Positions 44,483 through 52,723 of a DNA stretch of 64,000 nt are shown here, piece after piece. Position 1 is the stretch's first letter, and each line of letters begins with the position of its first letter. A program made the position numbers and the translations under genes. A model generated the notes under the pieces. The model ran no database searches, was not told the DNA's origin, and worked only from the letters and a program-made list of their open reading frames with translations. Source of the DNA: Clostridiales bacterium. Its GTDB lineage: Bacteria; Bacillota; Clostridia; Oscillospirales; CAG-272. The stretch lies in NCBI GenBank assembly GCA_012840355.1, contig DULN01000007.1, positions 34,729 through 98,728 of the forward strand, given 5' to 3'.

Positions 44483-45664
44483 ATGCAAAAGCAGGCACAC
44501 GCTGCCTGCTTTTTGAGCGTCTGGCTTTGGGCGCTGGCATGTCACAATCCCGGCGATTTTACCCGGTTAACCGGCTTTAATCTCAAACAATCACAAAACC
44601 AGTGCTGCCCGCTCGACGAAAATTTTCTCGACTTCGCCGCAAGCTGTATCAGAGAAATAGCGCAGCTGAACCCCACGATGATACTTTTCGACGACGACCT
44701 AAGATTCGGTCACCACGACATCGGGCTCGGCTGTTGCTGCGAGCTGCATCTGTGCGACATTGAAAGCCGCCTCGGCGGCGAGGAGCTGCCCAAAGGTAAG
44801 CTGACCGAGCTTTTCTTCTGCGGCGAGCCGAATAAATACCGCAGTGCTTATCTTGACAGCATGGGCGACAGCATACGCAATTTCGCGCGCCGTATGCGCG
44901 AGGCTGTCGACTCGGTCAACCCTGAAATACGCCACGGCACAAGGATGCTTGCCGGTTGCAGCATTCCGACCGCCTACCATGCATCCGGCGTCGCGGGCAT
45001 AGCATTCGGCGAAAATGCAAAATATCTCCCCAAGCAAGCCTTTGAAAGCGGGCTGATTTTGGATATGGCCTCGGCAAAGATACTTATGGGCGCGGGGCAT
45101 GATGTCGGAATTTTGCACATCGGCGAGAGAATTTACCCCTCGGAGGAGCATTATCTTGCCGAAAGCGAGCACATCCACTGCTCGGATGTCACGGCACACA
45201 GGCTTGAGCTTGCCGAAGGCGCAACCGTACAAAGCCGCTTTGTTTGCTCGGACGGCAAAGAGTACCCGGCGGCATTTACATACGAAAACTCGGAAGGACA
45301 CCGGTTCCTTGTGTTTGCGTTCGACATGCTGTTCACCGGCGAGACTATATACAGAAACTATATGCGTCAAAAGCAGCTTGTGCGCTGCATCGAATGGCTC
45401 CAGCGCAAAAAACTGCCCTGCATTTGCACCGGTAACCCTGACCTATATATCATGTGCAAGAAAAACGGCAGCGGCGAGTATGCAGTCGGGCTTTGGAATT
45501 TGTCGGAAGATTACATCGAGACTCCGACAATTGAAATGAACGGAAAAATAATCAATGCGAATTTTATAAACTGTCTCGGCGAAATAAACGAAAGCAAAAT
45601 TGTGCTTGAAACTGTACAGCCCTTTGCTTTCGCGGGGTTTACCGCACGTGTGATAGAAGACTGA
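44483..45664 (+). pseudogene. Truncated, internally deleted paralogue of the putative glycoside hydrolase
   Basis: The open frame (about 393 codons from the ATG at 44483) aligns with the gene upstream: FDDDLRFG matches IDDDFRLL, MREAVDSVNPEIRHG matches MRAAIDSVDPSLPG, and the last 250 residues match its C-terminal part (SGLILDMASAKILMGAG against LGDEILLELLKG). About 90 N-terminal residues and some 170 residues of the middle of the catalytic part are missing. The first codons are the terminator hairpin of the upstream gene, with no ribosome-binding site. I conclude it is a remnant that stays open, or at most a non-catalytic protein. Confidence 0.7.
44487..44515 (+). terminator. Terminator of the putative glycoside hydrolase gene
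   Basis: The stem AAGCAGGCA / TGCCTGCTT (44489-44497 / 44503-44511) is followed by TTTT, 10 bases after the stop. It occupies the apparent 5' end of the next open frame. Confidence 0.8.
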
Positions 45665-45684
45665 AAAGCTGCCATAAATAGCTT

Positions 45685-45712
45685 GCCGCAGGCATCGGCG
45701 CCTGCGGCATTT
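45685..45712 (+). terminator. Terminator between the truncated paralogue and lipoprotein paralogue 4
   Basis: The stem GCCGCAGGC / GCCTGCGGC (45685-45693 / 45700-45708) is followed by ATTTTATCTAATTTTTT on the plus strand. It may also serve the convergent gene. Confidence 0.75.
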
Positions 45713-45723
45713 TATCTAATTTT

Positions 45724-47175
45724 TTACTGCGCGTCTTCCATTCTTTCAAAAAGACGGTTTATCATTGTATTTGCTGCTTTTTCGTTTTTGCTGTAATAGG
45801 AGGCGAGGTCGGTGCTCTTATCACGCCCTATCATAAACGGAATCATATAAAACAGTGCCATAAATCCGGTGTCAAACCCAAAGTAGTTCATACCCATGTC
45901 GTAAACTATGTTCGAAAAGATTATATTGAGCATCTCGACCGACTCATCGTCGCGCGCGAGCTTGCCGGTAAGCAGCACATCATAGTATGCAGGCATTGTG
46001 GTCATCAGGCTCTCGTAAGCCAAAAGCTCGCATGTCATGCCGATAAGCTCAGTGTTTTGTGCAACTGCCGGGATGCACATGAGACCGCTCCAGTCGTTTG
46101 AAATGTACTCCTTCTGATGCTCATCGTATTTCGGGAACGGCAGGATACCGAAATCGACGTCGCTCTGGCGATATATCTTACTGCTGTTTAGCGGAATTAC
46201 ACTGAACAGACAGCGCCCGGTATCCATAAGAATTTTTGATTCCGCGCTTGCACCGTAAAGCCACAGATATGTATGGTTGCCGCCGTGAAACAGGTCATAA
46301 AGCTTTTGAGTTATGGTCAGCATTTTGTCGTTGTATATATCAAGCGCTACTTTGCCGGTCTCGTCGCGCTTTACCATGTACTGGTCACAGCCGTACATAA
46401 AGCTTATGAGCATCCAGTCGGACTCGGCCGCCAGACCGTACAGGTCGTTTACGGTAAATTTACCGTCACCGTCAAGGTCAGCCGATACCGTGCGCGCCAT
46501 TTCATAGAGCGTATCAATCGTCCATTTGCCGTCCCTGACAAGCTGATATGGATCGGATAGCCGGTACTCGTCGACCATCTGCTTGTTGAAAAGGAACGCG
46601 TTGGGGTCGGCAATCATATATGACGACGCGGCATAATAAAGCTTGTCGTAAATCGACAAAGTTTCGTTCATCTTATCGTTCCAGTAAACAGGGTTCCAGC
46701 TGATGTGTGGGATTGTGTTCCAGTTCAAAAGCAGTCCCGACACCATCATATTGCCGAGATCCTGAATGCAGTGGGTCAAAACAAGCTGATAGTCGTCCCC
46801 GCCGCTCATCACGACTTGCTGCATAGTCGGGAAGATGTCCAGTATGCTGCCGAGCATGTACTGGTCGATATCAATGCCGAGATATTCCTCCACATTTGTG
46901 GTGCGCTTGTAAATAGCATCGCTCATCTGGTCGCCGGTCTGCTCGTCAGCGAAAAAGTAGTCGACATAAAGCCCCCAGTTGGGGTACAAAATCATAAATG
47001 TCTCGCCGCTGAAATCCGTTTTTTCAATGTTGGGGCGCGGATATGTAGTGTCGGCGTCAAGCGTGGTTTCGGGCTCGGCAACCGTATCGGCCGCTTTTTT
47101 TGCCTGTTCGGCACACGCGATGCATGAAAATGAAATAACTGATGCGAGCAGAAGACTTATCACGCGCTTTAGCAT
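45724..47175 (-). CDS. Solute-binding-like lipoprotein, paralogue 4
   Basis: A 483-aa lipoprotein whose signal peptide ends in SFSCIAC (Cys18 or Cys21 is lipidated). Family blocks: IEKTDFSGETFMIL, QTGDQMSDAIYKRTTNVEEYLGIDI, LVRDGKWTIDTLYEMARTV, the EF-hand-like DLDGDGKFTVND near residue 242, and FGILPFPKYDEHQKEY near 348. It closes the carbohydrate locus from the other strand. Its start has no good ribosome-binding site. A 20-codon frame starting at a GTG behind AAAGGAGG (about 47235) ends at a TAA overlapping this ATG (ATGCTAA), so the gene may be translated by coupling to a leader peptide. No permease gene adjoins it. Confidence 0.83.
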   Translation of the reverse strand: MLKRVISLLLASVISFSCIACAEQAKKAADTVAEPETTLDADTTYPRPNIEKTDFSGETFMILYPNWGLYVDYFFADEQTGDQMSDAIYKRTTNVEEYLGIDIDQYMLGSILDIFPTMQQVVMSGGDDYQLVLTHCIQDLGNMMVSGLLLNWNTIPHISWNPVYWNDKMNETLSIYDKLYYAASSYMIADPNAFLFNKQMVDEYRLSDPYQLVRDGKWTIDTLYEMARTVSADLDGDGKFTVNDLYGLAAESDWMLISFMYGCDQYMVKRDETGKVALDIYNDKMLTITQKLYDLFHGGNHTYLWLYGASAESKILMDTGRCLFSVIPLNSSKIYRQSDVDFGILPFPKYDEHQKEYISNDWSGLMCIPAVAQNTELIGMTCELLAYESLMTTMPAYYDVLLTGKLARDDESVEMLNIIFSNIVYDMGMNYFGFDTGFMALFYMIPFMIGRDKSTDLASYYSKNEKAANTMINRLFERMEDAQ

Positions 47176-47393
47176 AATTTTGAAATAGTGCCCAAGTTAG
47201 TTTTGCGCGGCCGGCCTACCGCGCCGGGCACCGGCCTCCTTTATGCCGATTCATATTATTAACTGGTTGCTCAAATTCTACCATCAGCGCCCCGATTTGT
47301 CAATCATTTTTTGCATTGTTTTAATAAATTTTTGAAGATCGGGCTAAACTTTTTCATGCAAACTCGCTGACCGGAGCATATACCCGGGAAAGA

Positions 47394-47424
47394 AAAAAAG
47401 CGGCTCCGACCGGCGAAGCCGCTT
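47394..47424 (-). terminator. Second terminator after tRNA-Gly
   Basis: The stem AAGCGGCT / AGCCGCTT (47398-47405 / 47417-47424) is followed on the minus strand by TTTTTTTC. Confidence 0.75.
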
Positions 47425-47439
47425 GCCATTTTTTCGCAT

Positions 47440-47473
47440 AAAAATACAGGACACTCGCACCCGAATGTCCTGT
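47440..47473 (-). terminator. First terminator after tRNA-Gly
   Basis: The stem ACAGGACA / TGTCCTGT (47446-47453 / 47466-47473) lies right after the tRNA and is followed on the minus strand by ATTTTTAT. Confidence 0.78.
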
Positions 47474-47477
47474 GATA

Positions 47478-47551
47478 TGGAGCGGGTGACGGGAATCGAA
47501 CCCGCACAGCCAGCTTGGAAGGCTGGTATTCTGCCATTGAATTACACCCGC
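47478..47551 (-). tRNA. tRNA-Gly(TCC)
   Basis: A 74-base cloverleaf with acceptor GCGGGTG / CACCCGC, encoded CCA, anticodon stem CCAGC / GCTGG, and loop CTTCCAA with anticodon TCC (47517-47519). It reads GGA and GGG. Confidence 0.96.
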
Positions 47552-47566
47552 TCATAGTACCCATAT

Positions 47567-47595
47567 ATTATACCACGGCAAAAGCCGGTTGTCAA
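47567..47595 (-). promoter_or_regulatory. tRNA-Gly promoter
   Basis: On the minus strand TTGACA (47590-47595), 17 bases, TATAAT (47567-47572). Both boxes are perfect. Confidence 0.92.
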
Positions 47596-47733
47596 GGGAT
47601 TTTCTAAAGCGGGCCTAATTGCCTTCCTGAGCGAATGACGACAAATATTTTGTTTATTCTCCCCAATATTCAAATGTTTTTCGACGGTTTATTTTCTCGA
47701 CCGCGAAAATTTTACGCAGGTTTGGAATTTTTC

Positions 47734-47762
47734 TTGACAAGGATTTTTGTTTGTTGTATAAT
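47734..47762 (+). promoter_or_regulatory. Promoter of the uracil/xanthine permease gene
   Basis: On the plus strand TTGACA (47734-47739), 17 bases, TATAAT (47757-47762). No purine riboswitch or PyrR-type element is visible in the 45 bases to the start. Confidence 0.92.
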
Positions 47763-47807
47763 AGCTCGAAATGCGCGGACTTAAATCAATACGCGAGAGG
47801 AGACAAT

Positions 47808-49262
47808 ATGAAGACTCAAACAATCGGATATCTTCCAGACGAACGACCTGCGATCGGCAAGCTTTTGCTATATGCCCTTCAGCAGGTCATTGTTATGTTT
47901 CCGGCTACCGTCACGGTGGCGCTGATTACCGGATTCCAAGTTTCAACTACGGTGTTTGCCAGCGGCCTTGCCACCATCTGCTTTATACTGATAACCGGCC
48001 GCAAAATACCGATGTACTATGGCTCAAGTTTCGCATACCTCACCGCTATTGCGGGACTAGTGTCCAGCGAAGCCATAATGGCAAAGCTTTCGCCCGGCGC
48101 GCTTGCTCAGCTTGAGGCATGGAAAGCCGGCACGTCGGCAACGCTCCCGACCGAAGCTATCCAGTATGCGCAGTTCGGTATCGTGATGTCCGGCTTAGTT
48201 TCGATTGTAGCCGGGCTTATCGTTAAGTTCAGCGGGCCGAAGGCCGTGGAAAAGGTGCTTCCGGCTACCATCACCGGCCCGATAGCGATGATAATCGGTC
48301 TGACGCTTGCGGGTAACGCACTCAAAGACGCCTACACGCCTTCGGCGTCTTTCGCCGGTCCATCCGGCTTGATTTGGCTTGTATCGCTAGCCACCCTGCT
48401 TTCGACAATCTTCTTCTCGCGTTACCTGAAAGGGTTCTTGGGGCAACTCCCGCTTCTGCTCGGCGCCGGCGTTGGTTGCCTGGTCGCGGGACTGGTTTAT
48501 CTCATCGGCGGCGAAAGCTACAACCTTTTCAACGCAATATCAGCCGATACGATAACCGCCGCCTCAGCGTTTAAGCTCGGCAACGGCTCCATTTTCGCGC
48601 TCCCCGCTTTCTCGCTTCCCAAGCCCACGCTTGAGTCGGTGGTCGCGATTATGCCGATAGCCATAGCCACAATACCGGAGTCGACCGCGCATATTTACCA
48701 GCTCGACATTTATGTAAACGAAATCGCTCGTCGCAAAGGCAAGGAGAAATATAACCTTGCAGGCCTGCTCGACCGCAACCTCATCGGCGACGGCATCGGC
48801 GATATGATCACCGGCTTTATCGGCGGCCCTGCGGGGACAAACTATGGCGAGAACATCTCGACGATGGCAATCACAAAGGTGTTCTCAATCCACGTTCTCA
48901 TAGCGGCGTCGATTATAGCGATGCTCATCTCGTGCTTCACCCCGCTTATTCAGGCGATATACGCCATACCGACCGCTGTTATCGGCGGGCTTGAGATTTA
49001 CCTCTTCGGCGCAATCGCGGCGCAGGGTATCGCCATTATGATCGACAACAACTGCGATATGTTCTCCGCCAAGAACATCGCGGTTATATCGACTATAATG
49101 GTCATAGGCCTTGGCGGTAACTATGCTTTCGGCGGCAATATCCCCTTCCCTGGCTTCCCCGGAGGCATCCCCTGCATTGCCGGCGCCGCAATTTTCGGCA
49201 TTGTCCTCAACTTGCTTTTGAGCAACGGCGAAAAGAAAGATTCCGTAAGTCAAGAAGAATAA
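47808..49262 (+). CDS. NCS2-family uracil/xanthine permease
   Basis: A 484-aa membrane protein with about 14 hydrophobic segments, of the nucleobase-cation symporter-2 family. QQVIVMFPATVTVALITGF marks the first helix, IPMYYGSSFAYL the broken helix region, IPESTAHIYQLD the substrate/proton-site Glu near residue 290, and GGPAGTNYGENISTMAITKVFS the second conserved loop near 340. The TNYGENIS motif resembles uracil permeases more than xanthine or urate permeases, so uracil is the likely substrate. The ATG at 47808 has AGAGGAG upstream; the longer frame overlaps the promoter and is ruled out. Confidence 0.9.
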   Translation: MKTQTIGYLPDERPAIGKLLLYALQQVIVMFPATVTVALITGFQVSTTVFASGLATICFILITGRKIPMYYGSSFAYLTAIAGLVSSEAIMAKLSPGALAQLEAWKAGTSATLPTEAIQYAQFGIVMSGLVSIVAGLIVKFSGPKAVEKVLPATITGPIAMIIGLTLAGNALKDAYTPSASFAGPSGLIWLVSLATLLSTIFFSRYLKGFLGQLPLLLGAGVGCLVAGLVYLIGGESYNLFNAISADTITAASAFKLGNGSIFALPAFSLPKPTLESVVAIMPIAIATIPESTAHIYQLDIYVNEIARRKGKEKYNLAGLLDRNLIGDGIGDMITGFIGGPAGTNYGENISTMAITKVFSIHVLIAASIIAMLISCFTPLIQAIYAIPTAVIGGLEIYLFGAIAAQGIAIMIDNNCDMFSAKNIAVISTIMVIGLGGNYAFGGNIPFPGFPGGIPCIAGAAIFGIVLNLLLSNGEKKDSVSQEE

Positions 49263-49279
49263 ACAAGTACGCTGGCCGC

Positions 49280-49312
49280 CCGGCATATAAATTATATGCC
49301 GGGTATTTTTCC
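49280..49312 (+). terminator. Permease gene terminator
   Basis: The 11-bp stem CCCGGCATATA / TATATGCCGGG (49280-49290 / 49294-49304) is followed by TATTTTT. Confidence 0.88.
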
Positions 49313-49405
49313 GCGCATTTTGCCACGTATTTGTCGCAAGCTAACAATTGCCCTGCCGCGGCAAGTATAGGGAATGTTTAAAGCCGCCGAAAATCGGCTC
49401 GGTGG

Positions 49406-49433
49406 TTGAATTTTTCTGCCGGTATGCTATAAT
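49406..49433 (+). promoter_or_regulatory. Promoter of the ECF S-component-like gene
   Basis: On the plus strand TTGAAT (49406-49411), 16 bases, TATAAT (49428-49433). Confidence 0.75.
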
Positions 49434-49461
49434 TAGCATAATAACATGCAGGGAGAAGGCC

Positions 49462-50031
49462 ATGTTTAACCTGAGAAAACGCATATACGGCATTACCGTC
49501 GCGGCTCTGCTCTGCGCCGTCGGCATACTTATACCAATGTTTATGCCGATAAAAATAATCATCGAGCCAGCGTCGTTCACGCTCGCCAGCCATGTAGCGA
49601 TTTTTATCGCTATGTTTATCTCGCCGCTGACCGCGGTGTTCGTCACAATCGGCACGACGCTCGGCTTCTTCCTTGCCGGCGTATTCCCGCCGGTCATAGT
49701 CGCCCGGGCGGCTTCACATATCGTATTCGCGACAGTCGGTTCGCTAATGCTGAAAAAGCAGCCGGAACTGATTGGAACGATCCCGAAAGCAACTGCATTT
49801 TCGCTGTTTTTAGCGATTATCCATGGCATATGCGAGACAATTGTGGTGCTTCCCTTCTACTTCCTCAACATGCTGGCGCCGCAGAATTACGAAAAGGGCC
49901 TCTTTTACTCGGTCATATTGCTTGTCGGCGTGGGTACCATCGTGCACAGCATGGTAGATTTCTACCTAGCCTATGTGATATGGCGCCCGCTGAAGCAGGC
50001 AGTCGGCACGGGTAAATCGGCGATTGAATAA
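49462..50031 (+). CDS. ECF-type vitamin transporter S component-like protein
   Basis: A 189-aa protein with five or six hydrophobic segments and the N-terminus typical of ECF substrate-binding components of the NiaX/niacin-like group: ALLCAVGILIPMFMPIKIIIEPASFTLASH near residues 15-45, then FISPLTAVFVTIGTTLGFFLAGV. S components work with a shared EcfA-EcfA'-EcfT module usually encoded elsewhere, which fits the lack of ATPase genes here. The vitamin is not readable. GGGAGAAGG precedes the ATG at 49462, and the longer frame covers the promoter. Confidence 0.75.
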   Translation: MFNLRKRIYGITVAALLCAVGILIPMFMPIKIIIEPASFTLASHVAIFIAMFISPLTAVFVTIGTTLGFFLAGVFPPVIVARAASHIVFATVGSLMLKKQPELIGTIPKATAFSLFLAIIHGICETIVVLPFYFLNMLAPQNYEKGLFYSVILLVGVGTIVHSMVDFYLAYVIWRPLKQAVGTGKSAIE

Positions 50032-50057
50032 ATATGCCGTAATATCATAAAAAACCT

Positions 50058-50090
50058 ACCGCGCACGGCGCATGCCGTGCGCGGTTTTTT
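50058..50090. terminator. Bidirectional terminator between the S-component-like and GltD-like genes
   Basis: The 12-bp stem ACCGCGCACGGC / GCCGTGCGCGGT (50058-50069 / 50074-50085) has TTTTTT after it and AAAA before it. Confidence 0.9.
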
Positions 50091-50099
50091 ATTACGCTT

Positions 50100-51386
50100 T
50101 TATGCCATTACATCCCAAACATAACTTTCGTCGCCGAGCATGTGCCTGCGCGTCACATACTCGTCGATGGCGTCTGCGACGCGCTTAGATATTTTGACGG
50201 CTTCAACCACCGTTTTTGCGCCGGTCACTACGTCGCCCGAGGCGAACACGCCTTCGCGCGTCGTACGGCCAAGCTCGTCGACTGCGACAAGGCCGGTATC
50301 CTTAATCTTTATTCCCTTTGTCGACGAAACGATTACCGAGCGCGGGCCTTGGCTTACCGCGATGATTACCGAGTCTGCCGGGAAAAGCGTTTCGGTGCCG
50401 GGGATTGGCCTTGCGGTTTTGTAGCCGTTTTCATCTGTATCGATTTCCGAGTCGGCTAAAATCACGCCTTCATCGGTTATTTCGACTGCGGTTTTCTTTA
50501 ACATGATGCTCGCGCCGTCTATTTTGGCGTACTCGAGCTCAACTTGGCGGGCGGTGATACCCGACTCGTCTAGGTTGCAGATTATTGTTACCTCTTCGCA
50601 GCCGTGGCGGAACGCGGTTCGCGCGACGTCCATCGCGACATTGCCAGCGCCTATTATCGCGAGCCGGCTGCCGAGGTTATATACGTCAGGGTTGCGCAAA
50701 TACTCAATAGCGTAGTGCACATGCCCGAGGCTTTCGCCGCGGATATTAAGCTTTCTCGGGCGCCATACGCCGGTGCCCATAAAGACTGCTCTAAAGCCGT
50801 CCCTGAAAAGCTCATCAAGCGAGAGGTTTGCGCCTATCGTGGTATTCGGCCTGATTTTCACCCCGCTGTCGACCAGCGCACTTGTCAGGCGGTCGATTAT
50901 ATGTTTTGGCAGCCTGAACTCCGGTATACCGTACCGCATTACCCCGCCGGTTTTGTCGTTGCCTTCGTAGATAGTTATGTCATACCCGCGCCGGGACAGA
51001 ATAAACGCTATCGTAAACCCTGCCGGCCCGGAGCCTATGATTGCTATTTTAGCTTTCCTTTCGCTCGGCGGGATAGCCTGCGGTTTATATATGTTAAGGT
51101 AGTAATCCGATATATACTGCTCAATCGCGCTTATCTGCACCGGCATGCCCTTGCGCCCCATGACGCAGTGCCCTTCGCATTGGTTTTCCTGCGGGCATAC
51201 GTGGCAGCAGACAAGCGAAAGCGGGTTGTTGTCAAAAAGCAGCTTGCCGGCTTCGGCGATTTTGCTTTCAAGCAGTAGTTTTATGGCGTCCCTGATAGGC
51301 GTGTTAACCGGGCAGCCTTCGCTGCATTTGGGTTTTGGGCATTGTAGGCAGCGTTTTGCGTCGTCAATTACGTGTTTGCTCAACAA
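50100..51386 (-). CDS. GltD-like NAD(P)-dependent oxidoreductase
   Basis: A 428-aa protein of the glutamate synthase small subunit/NfnB family. Two N-terminal 4Fe-4S cysteine groups are CLQCPKPKCSEGCP near residue 13 and CCHVCPQENQCEGHC near 60. The FAD site is IIGSGPAGFTIAFILSRRG near 115, followed by GGVMRYGIPEFRLPK, and an NAD(P) site is AIIGAGNVAMDVARTA near 235. Such proteins pass electrons between NAD(P)H and partners such as GltB or NfnA. No large subunit is adjacent, so the electron acceptor is unknown. The start is a TTG (a second TTG follows it) with a weak ribosome-binding site. It follows the DUF368 gene by 10 bases. Confidence 0.88.
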   Translation of the reverse strand: MLSKHVIDDAKRCLQCPKPKCSEGCPVNTPIRDAIKLLLESKIAEAGKLLFDNNPLSLVCCHVCPQENQCEGHCVMGRKGMPVQISAIEQYISDYYLNIYKPQAIPPSERKAKIAIIGSGPAGFTIAFILSRRGYDITIYEGNDKTGGVMRYGIPEFRLPKHIIDRLTSALVDSGVKIRPNTTIGANLSLDELFRDGFRAVFMGTGVWRPRKLNIRGESLGHVHYAIEYLRNPDVYNLGSRLAIIGAGNVAMDVARTAFRHGCEEVTIICNLDESGITARQVELEYAKIDGASIMLKKTAVEITDEGVILADSEIDTDENGYKTARPIPGTETLFPADSVIIAVSQGPRSVIVSSTKGIKIKDTGLVAVDELGRTTREGVFASGDVVTGAKTVVEAVKISKRVADAIDEYVTRRHMLGDESYVWDVMA

Positions 51387-51396
51387 TCTATTGGGT

Positions 51397-52293
51397 TCAC
51401 TCTTTCATTTGCGGCGATGCCGCTGGATCATTTTCGCAAGCATTATATTTTTGTGCCAGCTTGCGCAGCACATAGGATATTGCGCATCCTAAAAGTATTG
51501 CTAAAATCGAAATAACGGTTTCAATAGGCGTTTTTGGAAGCCCCGGGAATATGCTGATAAGCGAGCCGCACATAAACCCGAGCACGAGGAGGTACCCAAG
51601 CCCGCGCCATTTGCGGAAGACATACTTTGTCACGCGCGAGAACAGCACCATTCCGCAAGCAAAGCAAGCGGCGACAGGCGCGACCGTCAGCACGTCGAGG
51701 TCGGCGGCGGCATTTAGTAGCGGCTCGTAAACGCCCAGCATCATCAGCACCATCGACACGCTCATGCCGGGAATCATGCTCGTAATGCCGGCGATGGCGC
51801 CTGAAATTGGGTAATATAGCTCTTCCGCAATCCCTTGCCCTGTGGCGGCAGCCTCAAGAGCTATGCCATGCCTAGACAGCAGCCCTACGCTTAGCGCAAT
51901 CGCAAACGCCGCCGCGGTCCCCAATGCGTATATGGGCTTTATACTGCCCGCTTTGGCTTGCGCCGCGACAGTAGGTATGCTGCCCGCGATTAAGCTTATA
52001 AAAAGCAGGTACGCCGGCACCGGGTAATGCTCGAAAAGGAGACGTAAAATCTTAAGCAGCGCTATCATCGACGCCCCCGCGCCAAGGCACATGGGGAAAA
52101 GGTATATGGCGTTTTTTATGAAGTTTTTAAAAGGGTTTGAGATTATCTCGATAAGGTCGTCGTATACCCCCATCACGACAGCCATAATGCTGCCGCTGAT
52201 GCCCGGGGCGATGACGCTTATGCCGAGCAAAACCCCGCAAAGTAGCCTATAGAGAAAGTTCTTCTTTGTCTTTTCCGCCGCTATTTCGCTCAT
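51397..52293 (-). CDS. DUF368 family protein, probable polyprenyl phosphate translocase
   Basis: A 298-aa membrane protein with about eight hydrophobic segments and the DUF368 signature GVLLGISVIAPGISGSIMAVVMGVYDDLI near residues 22-50. A second half repeats the pattern with ISGAIAGITSMIPGMSVSMVLMMLGVYEPLL, as is usual for the family. DUF368 proteins (PopT) are known to recycle undecaprenyl phosphate across the membrane, a role parallel to DedA-family UptA. AGAGG lies 7 bases before the ATG at 52293; the frame extends upstream without support. It forms a unit with the GltD-like gene. Confidence 0.9.
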   Translation of the reverse strand: MSEIAAEKTKKNFLYRLLCGVLLGISVIAPGISGSIMAVVMGVYDDLIEIISNPFKNFIKNAIYLFPMCLGAGASMIALLKILRLLFEHYPVPAYLLFISLIAGSIPTVAAQAKAGSIKPIYALGTAAAFAIALSVGLLSRHGIALEAAATGQGIAEELYYPISGAIAGITSMIPGMSVSMVLMMLGVYEPLLNAAADLDVLTVAPVAACFACGMVLFSRVTKYVFRKWRGLGYLLVLGFMCGSLISIFPGLPKTPIETVISILAILLGCAISYVLRKLAQKYNACENDPAASPQMKE

Positions 52294-52415
52294 TTGCCGA
52301 CCTCTGTTAAGGTTTTCCCGCCGCGCCAATCCGGATTGCGCCGCGCTATGCCGGAGTTGTTTGCGCATAAAGACGGCATGCAATGCTCGCCGATGCCAAA
52401 GCGCAGCATTATTTG

Positions 52416-52444
52416 ATTATACCGCGCGGAAACATAAAACTCAA
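52416..52444 (-). promoter_or_regulatory. Promoter of the DUF368/GltD-like unit
   Basis: On the minus strand TTGAGT (52439-52444), 17 bases, TATAAT (52416-52421). Confidence 0.8.
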
Positions 52445-52512
52445 TTGTCTTATTGTAAACTTTTCCCCAAACCCCCGCCGTAAATGCGCCGGAATTTCCC
52501 ATTACGCTAAAA

Positions 52513-52559
52513 AAGAAAGAAAACCAGCAGGACAGGCTCTCAGCCTATCCTACTGGCTT
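52513..52559 (-). terminator. tRNA-Val(GAC) terminator
   Basis: A long imperfect stem (52522-52538 / 52542-52559) is followed on the minus strand by TTCTTTCTTTTTT. Confidence 0.8.
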
Positions 52560-52565
52560 GCGTCA

Positions 52566-52642
<77 letters not shown>

Positions 52643-52654
52643 GAGGACTGCTCT

Positions 52655-52683
52655 ATTATACCACAACGCGCTCTAATTTTCAA
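52655..52683 (-). promoter_or_regulatory. tRNA-Val(GAC) promoter
   Basis: On the minus strand TTGAAA (52678-52683), 17 bases, TATAAT (52655-52660). Confidence 0.86.
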
Positions 52684-52723
52684 TTGTTAATTTTGCATAA
52701 ATTTCGACATTTGTTATTGTCGC

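Noticed and set aside
44699..45370. 223-codon minus-strand frame
   Set aside because: Antisense to the truncated glycosidase paralogue, whose homology to its neighbour decides the strand.
47763..47807. Possible purine riboswitch or PyrR-type attenuator before the uracil/xanthine permease gene
   Set aside because: The leader is only about 45 bases with no aptamer or anti-terminator structure.
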